A stretch of DNA of 64,000 nucleotides, taken from the NCBI GenBank assembly GCA_019321725.1, contig CM033120.1, positions 3,503,341-3,567,340 of the forward strand, written 5' to 3'. The stretch is from Paulownia fortunei (taxonomy: Eukaryota > Streptophyta > Magnoliopsida > Lamiales > Paulowniaceae). How positions within the stretch are numbered: position 1 is the stretch's first letter; each line of letters begins with the position of its first letter. Below are positions 49,399 to 62,186 of this stretch, in pieces. The translations under genes were made by a program, and so were the position numbers. The notes beneath the pieces were generated by a model, which had not been told where the DNA came from, ran no database searches, and worked only from the letters and a program-made list of their open reading frames with translations.

Positions 49399-51344
49399 GA
49401 TTTGTCAATGAACAAAATTAAACAAGAAAGATTGGAAATCCAAACATAGAGCACAAGCATGCATGTCGAGCATATATATATGTGAGCATGAAGTTTCATA
49501 AAGAAGCATGAGCATAATCAAATCTAAAGTTTCCCTTTAACATACTGTGAAGCTCAACAACTTAATTTAAGTCTGCAAAGTCCAATCCATACTATCAGAA
49601 ATTCACTAATTACATCATCTTTTTCTAACTCCAGTCTATCAAAACTGCAATGGTTCCAAGACAAAGTAACAATTTCCAATTATTCAAAGCTCACAGAAAC
49701 AGAGAAAACAATGTGGTCTTAACATTAAGTAGATGTCTACAAAGTTTAGCTCCTTTATATCCCAATTTCGGTCTCTTTGATCAATCTTTCTTAGTTCTTC
49801 AGAACTAATAATACCCACAGAAGAAATATGGGCAAAAAAATATAGAAAATAGCATAGTCAAGAAGATAAAAATCTAGCACAAATTTTACAATTATTTTTA
49901 CATAATAACATGGTAGAAAGCAAAAATAACTATCAAGACCTCCTAGCAGAAATAAAACAAACACTTATTACACAAGAAAAAGCACGAAACAAAAGTTGAA
50001 GAAAGAAAAGTAGTTGTCCCCTCTTTAGGTCCTTAGTGGCCAAAATTCTCTCATTATGAAGCAGCAAAATATAGATGTGGTGGTTCTTATCTGGCCTATA
50101 AATAAAAGAGTGTTACATAACAACGCGTCATACCTGTGAAGTAGTGCATAATGCTCATCGTCAGATAAATAAAGTTCATAATGTTTAACAAAAGAATTTC
50201 TAAGAGAAATCACCCAATCAACATCCTGAATCACATCCAATGATTCTGCAACAAACTATTGACCACAGACAAAGGTTAAATAAGCGACACGCACCAAAAA
50301 TAGTGGTCCCTGTCCATCGTGAAACTTGGACCTATATATATAAACCATTTGTAGCATCTAACCTACATTATGTGTCTTGCTTTTCATGAAAGTAAGAGCA
50401 CAGAAATATAAACATAGTAAAACTACAGGAATATTATCATTGTTAACATACTACTTTATGAATGCTTGAGTATTGAGAGAAAAGAACATGATTTTAGAAG
50501 ATCAAAGAGTTTAAATGTGAACTTCTGAACTAATTTTTTCTATACATCGAATGTGGCTTGCCCTAAACATGTTCCCCGTCTATAATGGTTATGAAATAAA
50601 GTTAACAAATACAAAGATTAACAAGAGCCACAAGAGCTTACATTAATAAGCATGTCATCCCAAGTCTCTTGATATAATGGATCTTGCTTTAGGTCTTCCG
50701 AATCACTCACATAAGCTTTCCTTTCGGGAATATAGAGCTTACAAAAGAAGACAAAGAATTAGAACAGAATTGCCATTCTGTATCTATCTTGTACCTATGT
50801 ATACACAATGTGGCACCTAAACTATGTAAAATTTAGTAGAAAACTGAAAAGTAACAATCTTAACAAATATAAAACCATCCATTTCCAAGTTAAAAAGATA
50901 TGTCTATCATAGGGACAAAATAGTCAAAACATTATAAACACGTGGCAGAACTGCCAGAACAAATAATATTTAATAAACACAAGACAACTTAATTAAAATT
51001 AACTCAGATCAACAAGGTGCCTGGAACTCCAATGAAATTAAAGATGCCAATGCTCCTCAAAAGCGAAGGCCATCTTGTAATTTTTGATAGGAGTTCGTCT
51101 TTCATCTACTCGACCTTGAAGATACGCCATACGTCAGTTCCACAGCCTTGCCCACCCCCAAATCCCTATCTCTTAATCTGACTCCACAATTTCACATATA
51201 TTAATCTAAATAGCAAAAGGCAACTAATTGCCACATGGACAATTAATCTTATACAATGAATAAATTACCACAAATCATGCCTATGCAGCCAGTCTATAAA
51301 AATAATCAACTCTAAAAAATTAACAGTCAATATCGAACTACATT
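49149..51344 (-). repeat. Segmental duplication B, copy 1
   Basis: About 2.2 kb matching 51816-54066 over its length, introns included (shared starts TTGTTCCCAAGA.TTGAGTTG, shared ends AACA.TCAATATC). It carries three SGR6-like exons. Between the two copies lie about 470 unrelated bases (51345-51815). Confidence 0.88.
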
Positions 51345-51815
51345 ATGAAGCTGTTATACCTAATCTTGACAAAACAAGATGATATTCTTGGGAAATAGAA
51401 AAGCTAAGTAATGCAGGACCTCCAAAAACAACATATAAAGAGTTAAACAATTTGTTATGTTCATTAGTCAGGCTATGCCTTGATTCCATTCCAATAATTA
51501 CTTAGCTAAAAAGGCACTCCTATGATAGTAAATTATAATTTTGTAAGGATAGTGATTCTTAAATTACCCCAGATAAGTATAAATGAAGCTTTGCTTGCTC
51601 AACATAGGCCACCTTTCAAAGCTGGACTTCATTTTAAAATGCTTAATAAAACAACTTAAAGGGCAATACAGTCTGCAGGCTCAACTTGATAAGTAAACGT
51701 AAATGCCTTTTCTGAATTAAAGGACAAATTAGTTATAATAGGAGAAAATGCACCCTAAAAACAAAGTTTTTGTAATTGTTCAGCCTCCTTGCCCCAAACA
51801 TCACTGTTCACCCTA

Positions 51816-54066
51816 AAAACTCTTGTTCCCAAGACTTGAGTTGAACTAAGCATGAAGAAGTAGCATTTTATGCGGAGAATGATTACCAATACCATGGCCA
51901 AAGCTTATTCATTGGCAAAGCAACGTTAGCTTGCATGTACATCAAATTAATCTTAGCACGAACATAGGTTCTGTCATGTACTTTCTACAGCAAAATACCA
52001 AGGCACCTGCACTTGTAAAGACAGATTGATTTCAGCTTGCAGTCACACCATCTAAAGATTTCTCAATGAACATAATTAATCACAAAAGACTGGAAATCTA
52101 AATATAGAGCACAAGCAGGCATGTTAAGAGCATATACATGTGAGCATGAAGTTTCATAAAGAAGCATGAGCACAAACATGCATGTCAAGAGCATATACAT
52201 GTGAGCAAGAAGTTCATAAAGAATCATGAGCATAATCAAATCTAAAATTTCCCTTTACCCTTGTTGAAATTATTGTAAAGCTCAATAATTTAATTTAGCT
52301 CTGCAAAGTCCAATTAATACTATCGAAAATTCGCTAATTGCATTCTCTTTTTCCAACTCCAGTCAATCGAAACTGTAATAACTAAGACAAAGTAACAATT
52401 TATAATGATTCAAAGTCCACAAAAAAAGAGAAAACAATGTGGTCCTAACATTAAGTAGATGTCTACAAAGTTTAGCTCATTTATATCCCAATTTTGGTCT
52501 CTTTGATCAGTGTTTCTTAATTCTTCAGAACCAATAACAACCACAGGGGAAATAGGGGTAAAAAAGAGTAAAATGGACAGGAAATTAGAAGTTGAAATAA
52601 AAGGGATATAGGAATATAGAAAATAACATAGTCTAGAAGATACAAATATAGCACAAGTTTATTAACATGGTAGAAAGCATAAATAATAATCCAGACCACC
52701 TAACAGAAACAAACGAAACACTTGTTATACAACAAAAAGCACGAAACAATTGCTGAAGAAAGAAAAGTTGTTGTCCCCTATCTAGGCCCTTAGTGGTCAA
52801 AAATGCTGACATTATGAAGAAGCAAAATATAGATGTGGTTGTTCTTATCTAACCCATAAATAAGAGAGTGTTATGTAACAATGCGACATACCTGTGAAGC
52901 AATGCAAAATGCTCATTGTCAGATAAATAAAGCTCATATTGTTTAGGAAAAGAATTTTCGAGAGAAATCACCCAATCAACATCCTAAATCACATTCAATG
53001 ATTCTGCAAAGAACTGCTGGCCACAAACGAAGATTATATAAGCAACACGCACCAAAAATAATGGTCCCTATCCATTGTCAAGCTTGGATAGTCAAAGCAT
53101 TGCAGCATCTAACCTACATTGTGTCCCTTGCTTTTCATGAAAGTAAGAGCACAGAAACATACACATAGTACAACTAAAGGAATTTTATCACTATTAACAT
53201 TCCACTTTATGAATGCTTGAGTATTGAGAGAAAACAACACGATTTTATAGAATATCAAAGAGTCTCAATGTGGACTTCTCAACTAATTTCTTCCTGTATC
53301 GAACGTGGCTGGCCCTAAACATGTTCCCCGTCTATAAAGGTTATGAAATAAAATGTATTAGTTGACAAATACAAAGATTAACAAGAGCCACCAGAGCTTA
53401 CATTAATAACCATGTCATCCCAAGTCTCTTGATACAAAGGACCTTGTTTTAGGTCTTGCGGATCACTCACATAAGCTTTCATTTTGGGAATCTAGAGCTT
53501 ACAAAGAAGGCAAACCTTGTACGTATCTGTACACAATTTGGCACATAAACTAGTGTAAAATTTAATTGAAAACTAAAAAGTAACAATCTTAACAAACAAA
53601 AACCATCCATTTCCAAGTAAAAAGGCTATGTCTATCATAGGGACAAAATAGTCAAAACATTATAAAACACGGGGCTAAAATGCCAGAACAAATACTATTT
53701 AATAGACACAAGACAACTTAATAAAAATTAACCTAAGACTAACAAGGTGCCAGGAGCTCCAATGAATTTAAAAATGCCAATGCTCCTCCAAAACTGAGGC
53801 CATCACGTAAATTTTTCTAGAAGTTCATCTTTCAAGCTGCTCAACCTTGAAGATATGCCATAGTTCAATCCCACTGCCATGCCCACCCCCAATCTCTATC
53901 TCTTAATCTAACCAAACAATTTCACATATTAATCCCAATAGCTAAAGACAACAAATTGCCACATGGACAAATAATCCTATACTATAAATAAATTACCACA
54001 AAGCATGCCTATAAAGCCTGTCCATAAAATAATCAACTCTTAAAATTAACAATCAATATCAAGTTA
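51816..54066 (-). repeat. Segmental duplication B, copy 2
   Basis: Diverged partner of 49149-51344. It contains an extra local tandem duplication of about 65-70 bp at 52117-52249 (GCATGTxAAGAGCATATACA). Its upstream end at about 54066 is the junction with duplication A'. Confidence 0.88.
51887..53491 (-). pseudogene. SGR6/MROH1-like exons, copy 2 (disrupted)
   Basis: Three exons homologous to copy 1: 53491-53402 ([24 protein letters not shown], with an intact CTAG acceptor), 53013-52892 (FFAESLNVI, then TAG in place of [24 protein letters not shown]) and 51984-51887 (KVHDRTYVRAKINLMYMQ, then a 10-bp deletion that removes LAKAM and shifts the frame). Exons one and two have the same lengths as in copy 1 (90 and 122 bases). 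The nonsense change and the deletion are not run-length artefacts, so this copy cannot give the normal protein. Confidence 0.8.
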
Positions 54067-55221
54067 GCAAAGGCCTTTTAGCATGTCAAGCTTCGAACAA
54101 CCTTCAGAAGGAATTAATGAGAGCAGAACTTGGTAAAAGATCATGGAATCTAAACATTTTAAAGAGAGAAAAAAAAAGCTAACCTAGGTAAAAGATGCTT
54201 TAGGACAGAAAGCCACCAAAAGTTAAAGATTAATATAACATATGTAAGGTAATATCCCAAAACTTTTTCACTCCATATTGTTTTTTCCTTATTTCTTTTC
54301 TTCATTTTTATAAGGTTTTTGGTTTGTGTCAGGGGAAAAGAGAGAGGATAAGGTTTCAATAGCGAATTTTATATCTTTGCAGAAACTAAAATATTTTTTA
54401 CTCAAAATAATTTTTTTGCAAAATTTAACCACATAGAGAAGGAACGGGAACACATTTTCCGGGTAAACTTAACCAACAGTGAGAAAGCAATGTTGAACTT
54501 CATTGTAGGTCTGCACTTATATAAGGTACATAAATTGATTATCAACCAATGTAATAAGATAAACCAAATATGAAAATAGAGATTATGTTGACTAGAAAAC
54601 AATAAAAAAAAGAGATATGATCACCATACTAAAGATTGAAAAATGTAAAATCAAAAGGAACAGATCCAAAATTCCCAGCAAAGTTTTTTCACTCTCTATA
54701 GATCCCCAAGAGAAAAGAATTTCCATTGTAAAACTTTAATGAACTAACTATAAAAATCCATACAAAGATGTCCATCTACAAAAGATTTTATCTCTTGGCA
54801 TCCAAAAATTAAACTGAGAAGTTCACCCAAAAATTTTAGGAGATAGAAACAGCTAAAAGAGCATAGTGGTAATAAGAATTTTCATTATCATCCACAGTTA
54901 GAAGTGAAAAGAAATAGATATAAAAGTTATACCAAGAAGCAAACAACAGCCCAAAGGAAGAGAATAGCCTAAAGGAACAGAATTATCACAGAGAAATACT
55001 TAATCTTAGCATTTGAAGAGACGTAATTCCGAGAAGACATCGATGATAATTATATTCTCAAGCCCAATATTATATATAAATAAGATCGCAGATCAGAAAG
55101 TATGAATTGAACACAACCATACAAATTCTACCTTCAGTCCCACTGAAAAACCTGAATGTTGTTTACTGCCAATATTGAAGTAAACCACGGGAAGAATTGT
55201 TGATAATATGACAGCAAGGAC
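54066..55221 (-). pseudogene. SGR6/MROH1-like exons in duplication A' (disrupted)
   Basis: Minus-strand exons: 55221-55132 (VLAVILSTILPVVYF, SKQHSGFSVGLK, open and full length at 90 bases), 54510-54430 (TYNEVQHCFLTVG, a stop, VYPENVF), about 54225-54184 (TFGG, then SVLKHLLP after a one-base shift; the 5' half and acceptor are deleted) and 54101-about 54066 (LFEA, a stop where W is expected, HAKRPL, then the junction). It complements copy A: the first exon here keeps 16 bp that copy A has lost. Confidence 0.8.
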
Positions 55222-55438
55222 CTACAAATTTTTATAACTTATATAAAGCCACGATATCTTGGAGGATATAAGTGGACAAGATTGATAAATCAATCAAAAA
55301 TGAGAAAAAGTTATTAAATCCTGATGGTCGTCAAACATACACCTTTACATGTTTTACATGCATGCACCTTTAACTCATAAATTGACTCGTGCAGAAACTC
55401 CATCATGTAATCCCAACAGATATATCTTACTTTAGCAA
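54066..55438 (-). repeat. Segmental duplication A' of 62187-63569
   Basis: About 1.4 kb sharing exons and introns with 62187-63569. It joins duplication B copy 2 directly at about 54066 within an exon, which shows that sequence between A and B was deleted here. Confidence 0.85.
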
Positions 55439-58400
55439 CAATAATATGGACAAACTTGAATGACAAGTCTTTCAATCTTGATGCTAAAGAGAATCATACA
55501 ACAAACAACAAATAGATTAAAATCAAGCTGCTGATGTACCTAATTTCAGTAAACAAATAAGAAACCAAGTTCACACACAACAAACCAAAAGATATAAAAA
55601 CACAGTGCGCACGCACGCACACTAGTGAAGAGAGTTTCCTCATAGGAAATCCTCCCAGCATATACAAATTGTCATCACAAACCTTTGCATTAAGAATAAG
55701 ATATGAGCTAAGAAAAACTAGCAAAAAATGATGTTGCACGAATATGGTACCAAAAGCAACCAATATCATGCCCATGGAAGCACTTTATATGATTTGTTGC
55801 AAAACAATTGCATTACGTATTTGTCATCAAAATGGCCAAACAATATTAACTCATTATACAATTCCAAAGGGAATGCCAAATGATAAAAGAAAAAAGACTA
55901 AAAAACTTTAGCTTATCATTTGAATTGAGAATATTGCAACAAAAACTTTCTATTAAAAGTAATTTCAACAATGATAAAATATTGAAACCAGATACAAGTC
56001 ATGTACCAAACTCCTCTTTGCCATTCTACAATGTCATCACTACAAACAATACAAGAAGATCTAATGATCTGAAGCAGCAGCATAATGATATTTCAAAATT
56101 AATCAAGAGAAATGAGAATATAAAATTACAGGACAAAATGTTTCACTTCAAACATGGTTCATATGGCAAAAATGGAAGATAAATCAAAAATTAAAAATTA
56201 AAAGTTAGTCGACTAAGAAGACATCATAAATCGATTGCCTAAGAAGACAGAACACACAAGCTATTACTAGCTCACATCAAAGGAACAGGAGAGAATAATT
56301 ACAAAAGAAACAAATAAAGTAGTTAAAAACTCTTCCACAAAGTGAATAATATTCCTCCCAGTATCATAACGAGCATAATAGATGTCTTTAGCATACATTA
56401 AAATATAAATCCACCAAGAAATAGTAGTTCAAGCATCCGTCTCTTTGTCAATCAAATCAACAAACTACAACCTCATCGAATTTAGCTTGAGGTGATGATG
56501 AAAAATCAAAAGTTTTTATGAAAGATCAAATTCAAGGAGGACGAAATTGCACGAAGTAGACATAATCTACTAATAGACACGACAACACAATAATCTTGTC
56601 TGTGATTTTTAAAAAGGAAGAGCAAACTGCAAGAAAGCAAACAAACTACTAAGGTACTGAGAAATAACACAAATGGGGGTAAAGAAAAAAAAAAGGATTA
56701 GAGCATACGTACAGAAGAAAATAACCCTTCCAAAATTAGATACAATTAATTGGTCCACAAATTTACCTAAATAAAAAACACAACACCTAAAGAATAGAAA
56801 TATACAAGTAAATGCATGTCTAGCAGCCCAACCTTGGAAAACGCATTATAAAATATAAGATAAGAACAACTGAATCTTCAGTTTGACTTGATCAATGAAA
56901 AAAGTGAACTCATAATGTTCTCTGTCATCATGAGAAGAATACCTGCACATATGCACCCACTGAGAGGAAAGAAAAAATAGGTATCAGACCAACATAAATT
57001 GTCAATACAATCACCACAAATCCCAAGCCACCAAAATCATAATTTCGAAAGGAGAGTGCACAAATTTAAGTAGAAAGCAAAAGCAAGGAATAAATATTAC
57101 AAATAGGCACAAAAACATTTACACCCTCTATGTGTCATCCACTAGAAAAATTCTCCATCGTGGACACTCGAACACCAAGGGACAAGGAAAGGCATATTTC
57201 ACTTTTGCATCACTATTGTACACCAAAGCTTTAACAAATAAAATTTACTCTAAGAAATCAGTTCTCTCAATCATAGACCTACCTTAGCATTTAGAAATCA
57301 AATCATGATAATATAAAAGTTCAATGGGCCATTGAATCAATGGAGATAAAATGAACAAGGTAAATAGTTAAAACAAAACACTGGAAAATAAACCCAACAA
57401 CAACCAAATAGCAGGAACAAAAACATGAACTGTCAGAAAACAATTGAAGGAACTAAATTTAAAATGAGATAAGGAAAGGACTAATAGGAGATCCATTGCC
57501 ATCCACAAATTTTAGCCTTACAAACTACAAAAGATTCTAAGAGAAGTAAAGTTGTCAACAAAAAAAGGAAAATATGCACATCTAAAATAAGGTTTAATTG
57601 CAAATGAAGATAAAACACGAAAAAAGAATCAAAATGATGATAAATGAAAGTAGTTCCAATGTTACTTTGCCTAGAAATAATGAGTGGAAGCTATTAACAG
57701 TTAAGAACAAAATATTACAAAATAAATTGAGAAACAAACAGTTTAGGTTCCCTTACCCTCATGAGTCAGTTAATATTTGCACACTAATCTCCGAAGTTGA
57801 CAGGCTGATTATGTTAGGATGATGTTCAATCTCATATCAAAATTACATTCTCAAGAAAGTTCTTTCAGACAATTTTCTCGCAGTAACAAATAAACAGAAA
57901 ACTTTTAATCTGGCGTCACAATACAGTGGAAAATCATCAAGAATTTTGCAATTAAATCAGATACAAGACTTAAGTGTGGGTATGTAAAACTACAAAAACT
58001 TCTTTTACACAACCCAACACCAAATAAAAGTTTGGACAGCCACCAGCGATCTTGCTACACAATTTTTAAGAGAATAAAAACGAAAATACATAACAAAATA
58101 AAAGTAGAGTATGAAAGGAAAGAGAGATAAATAGAACTGAAGATGGACACCATAAAATAAAAATTGATTCACAACAAGCTAAGATGTCTACTCAACGAAT
58201 AGAAATTACATTATACACATCTTGAGTACAAGTATATAAACATATAAAGAAAGTGGAGTTTTATTCCCCTTTATCTACAACTTGTACCAACTTCAAATGG
58301 AAAGAGATGTGAACATTTAGGATTTTGCACAATAATGAAAGAGTAAACCAACATGAAAATTATAGCATATTAGGGTTATACCTGCCAACCCTCTTTCATG

Positions 58401-58855
58401 TCAACTTTCCGCCTAACGCATATGATATCATCTTCTTGGAAAATCTATACTACACATGAAATAGGAAAGGAGAGAAGAATAGGTCCACATACAATTTTGA
58501 CAAATAATAGCATTCTAGTAACCAAAGCCATAATTGAGGATACATAGAATGAGAATCATGAACCATTTACGAAATTATACCTGAAATATATTTGGATGCA
58601 TTTGGAGATAAAAACAAGATCTTCTACAATCAAAGTGATCTACAAAGATCTGGACTAGAACAATGTAAGCGATTTCACCTAAATAAAAACACGTCTAACA
58701 CCTAAACAACATAAATATTAAAACCATGACAATATCTGAAATCTGGACAACTGAAGTTAAAGGGCAGAAAAAAAATGTTACCTCCAAGGCCTATTTAGGA
58801 TTAAGAAGAGAAGCACAATTCTGTTAGTCAAGTTAAAAAATAAAAAGTAAAAAAA
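55439..58855. other. Non-coding, AT-rich; no exon identified
   Basis: Lies within the SGR6-like cluster but no exon could be matched. A short frame with splice-like ends at about 58437-58382 (EDDIICVRRKVDMKEGWQ on the minus strand) is not an SGR6 segment that I recognise. A (GCAC)n-like patch is at 55606-55620. Confidence 0.4.
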
Positions 58856-59405
58856 ATGAGAAGCTCAGAACAATGCTGCAAGGATAAGTTCAAAACTTCC
58901 CCAGAAAACTCAGTTTTTTTTTTTCGAAATTATTTTCGAATTCTTCCCGAATTTCCAACTGGGTTTATAACAGTGGCCCCAGAGCTGTTCTATCCTATAT
59001 TGTGCACTCTGAAACAAATGGATAAGAATAGTTCTAGAACTGAAACAGCGGAGCAAGAAGTGACAGAGCTAGTCACTGTGCACCAGACCATGGAAATTAA
59101 GCAACAAAAGTTCTTGGAAGGTCAGTTGGAGATGCAGAAGCAATGGAGGAAGTCTCGCATATAATTGAAGAATCCCTATGTAGAAGAATGGAGGAGATGT
59201 TTATAAGGTAAGGACTTTGTGAATTTAAATCTTCTTCATAGCATAATACTCCTAGGAAAAAATGACATGGGAGAAAATTTACCTTCTCCACACACTAGAC
59301 TTCCAGAGAATCCCCCAATTCTCGATGTCAAATTGCCTATATTTGAATTCTCGATATTCACTGGAGAGAATCTAAGAGGATAAATTAGAAAATGTCACAA
59401 TTATT
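58856..59405 (+). pseudogene. Ty3/gypsy gag fragment inserted in the gene
   Basis: Plus strand, opposite to the host exons. ATG at 59020 opens MDKNSSRTETAEQEVTELV with a heptad-like helix to about 59160, then after stops and frame changes LPIFEFSIFTGENLRG, a stop, IRKCHNYF at about 59330-59405. This is the capsid start of plant gypsy gag (LP.F.G..P..W...CE.FF). No LTRs or pol were found around it. Confidence 0.7.
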
Positions 59406-59547
59406 TCTTAATTATCATAATTGTTAGTCAATTTGAGTCAGGGACGCAGACCCCACAAAAAAGAGTTTGGTCATCCACAATTCTATTGAATCAAAACACA
59501 TATACACAAATTTCCACATGTTTTATCATTTCCCATGCTTCCCGCGC

Positions 59548-59581
59548 AAAAAAAAAAAAAAAAGAAAGAAAGAAAGAAAGA
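59548..59581 (+). repeat. Poly-A run followed by GAAA repeats
   Basis: About 16 A followed by five AAAG/GAAA units. Simple sequence. Confidence 0.9.
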
Positions 59582-61629
59582 GGCCAAAGAAGTTGAGATA
59601 TATTAATTCCCAATCCTGACAATTCTGATTAAGGAGTTCATATTAAAAGGTAGAGGCAAATATCAAACTCGAAATTCTAACTGGTAGCAATTTTGTCAGA
59701 GACTTAATTCATGTGTGGCATCGCCTAGTCAAATAGTAAACCATAACAGAATTTAAACTTTAAGAGGATTTTTGGCACAAAAACTCACGCCAATTCTTTC
59801 CTGAGGAACCCATAAACAGCATAAGTACAACCAATGGTGCATATTATTAGCATGCCTCGTTCAGGATAAGAAAAAGGATGTCAAATGGCATAACAGAAAA
59901 TCCAAAACATGACGTCAGAAGCTTTGCAAGTCAAATTATAGAGACCTATAGCATTCATCAGCAATACTTACTTGTTGAACATTAAGGGTATAGATCTAAA
60001 GGCTCATATCATTCAAGCTAATCAATAACTTACAAGTCCTGCAAAGCTACATGATCCAGTTCTGAACTTGTTTTTTCTCATCCATGTAATATGCAAAATT
60101 TTGCACATGGAGATAAAGCACACTTACAGTTAAAATCTGAGTCACCAGTTGCTCCCTTCCAGTGGATTGTGGAGAAGCACCACAAGACGTGCAAAAGGAT
60201 CCTGAATTTTAATTCTGAAATGTTTTTTGGTTATACATTTCTATCGGAAGAGCAAATTAAAGTACAGAAAAGAGAGGAGATCAAGCCTCAGGATTAGGAA
60301 TATCAGCATGGGCTTTACAATCACAAAGAATCATATCACTTTGAGTAAGTATATTTATGCATAATCATGAGATGCATCAGCAAACCTATATAAGAAGATT
60401 ATCGCTGAGAAAAGAAATGCAATTTACTAACTCCAGATATTAATGACTAATGACTGGATGGAGGATCACATTCCAGCAGACAGTAAAAATCTGTCATAAT
60501 GTAGAGAAGAACCAGTAGAATTGCATTTCATGTTACAAATACACATAGTAAATCCTATCGTGGCAACTGCACCAGTGTAAATTCGTGGTATGATCATTTT
60601 CAACAAAAATGGCCAGAGCACATGCTGGAAAACCAAACGAAATATTATTATGATAAAATTTGCCAACTATAATCAGCCAAAGATGAGAATGATATGAACA
60701 CGGGCGAAGGGGGGATAGACCAAAGGCATCAGCATACCTCCATCTCAGGAATGGTGACGGTTATTAAAAGAGACCTTTTTCACACATTTCACGTAAATTT
60801 GTTGGACGTACACCTCCAATATTTACCTGCAAATGATCTGAGCATTTAAGAAGAACAATACGCAAAAAGTACAGGCTTATCTGAAAGATTATAATATAAA
60901 AGAGCAATTTCTCATCCATGAACACAACCTGGATCTTACACAAGTGAGAACTTCATCCAAATGATGAACGATCCACTTTTGATGCAACTTCTATGCAATG
61001 GAATTTCAATTCCAAATGAAGCAGGAATTAGATATTCCTTTTCCATTCTTTTCCTTTTTACTAAGAAATGAGGTAGAAAACCATAAGAATTTTTCAATAA
61101 CAATTTAATTCATATTTCGTTAATGGACCCCAGTGGGTGCAGTCCTCGTTACAAAGATAATATCTCTGACAATGTTGAACATCTACTAAAAAAATTCATC
61201 AAATTACAATAATTAAAAGTAAATTCTTTGATTGAAAGAAACAAGATTTGATTCAAGTCTGATAAGATTCTGCTTCCCCATGAAAGTTCTTTTATTTCTT
61301 TCTTTTCTTCTATAATTTATTCTTCATATTTCTATATAGTAGAAGACTGCCACTAGTACCATTATTGTGTTGAGGGTATTCTTAAAGTCGTTTGTGTTGT
61401 TAAAGTGGTATTCTTAAAGTCGTTAGTACCATTATTTTATCATTTGAAACAAAATTTAATACCCATAGCTCAGAAGAGACTGCAAATTTAATAAACGATA
61501 AAGGAAAACCATATATAAAATAATTATAATATTTTTGTGTTGGTTTAGATATGTTGCACTTATCATATAATGGCTAAAAATACAAATCTCATCATATGCG
61601 TGTTGTTTGCTAGTCACGTGAGTTTTCAT

Positions 61630-61641
61630 ATAATATATATG

Positions 61642-61698
<57 letters not shown>

Positions 61699-61700
61699 GT

Positions 61701-61731
<31 letters not shown>

Positions 61732-61735
61732 TATA
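61630..61735. repeat. AT microsatellite with ATGTAT interruptions
   Basis: About 105 bases of alternating TA broken by G at fairly regular positions (ATGTATATATATATAT units). Likely in an intron between the exons at 61851-62023 and 60738-60826. Confidence 0.9.
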
Positions 61736-62186
61736 AACTGTGACGATGTAAGTAAAGCATAGTTACTAAATTAGATTCCAATCAGCAGTACATTGAGTTC
61801 ACAGCTATGCAGTCAAACAGAAATCTACACATTCTAGGCAAAGATCAAACCTTTGATTTCTTGTACATGAAAGGATAGAAAGAGCCAGTCGGCCTAATAA
61901 ATTTCTTCGAACTTTCAATGTCTGCCCTATTCATATCTGCAGCACAGTGCATACCAAGTATTCGACAAATAACTCTCCTGGTGGACCAACCAAGTAACAG
62001 CAGGACGCCATAACAACGATTAACTAAAATCAGAGTCATAATCATGAAAAAATAGAAAAATTAAGAAACAACTAGCGATTTGAATATAACAACAATGAGT
62101 ACTCCGCCATTGACATACTACCTCAGAAAGTGCCTTACAAATAGCCATATTACTCTAATCTAACAGATTTTTCACTGTTCAACTAG

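Larger units (their letters stand above)
45808..50731 (-). pseudogene. SGR6/MROH1-like HEAT-repeat gene, downstream exons (copy 1)
   Basis: Minus-strand exons with splice signals, in order: 50731-50642 ([22 protein letters not shown]), 50255-50134 ([28 protein letters not shown]), 49326-49222 (DRTYVRAKIDLYMQAN, LAKAMGL), 49091-49012 (SYLDTVLDNLKDILDN), 47588-about 47510 (LSFFSDRAKLKESDDVHA) and 45971-about 45808 (AVIGAAESGTSFLLKRRDLL). These follow plant SHOOT GRAVITROPISM 6, a long HEAT-repeat protein linked in Arabidopsis to vacuolar membranes and gravitropism. Damage: the acceptor before 50731 reads AT instead of AG; the last exon has a 13-bp microduplication, a stop and a one-base shift; small exons are missing. 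The retrotransposon junction at 45748 removes the rest. The exons at 48271-48375 and 48062-48141 are assembly duplicates. Confidence 0.78.

Noticed and set aside
55494..55775. 93-codon minus-strand hydrophobic frame
   Set aside because: Hydrophobicity is what reverse-complemented A-rich intron sequence gives; no homology seen.
57598..57822. 74-codon plus-strand Lys/Asn-rich frame
   Set aside because: Composition reflects A-rich DNA; no motif.
58382..58437. Possible exon on the minus strand with splice-like ends (EDDIICVRRKVDMKEGWQ)
   Set aside because: Not a segment of SGR6 that I recognise, and too short to assign to another gene.
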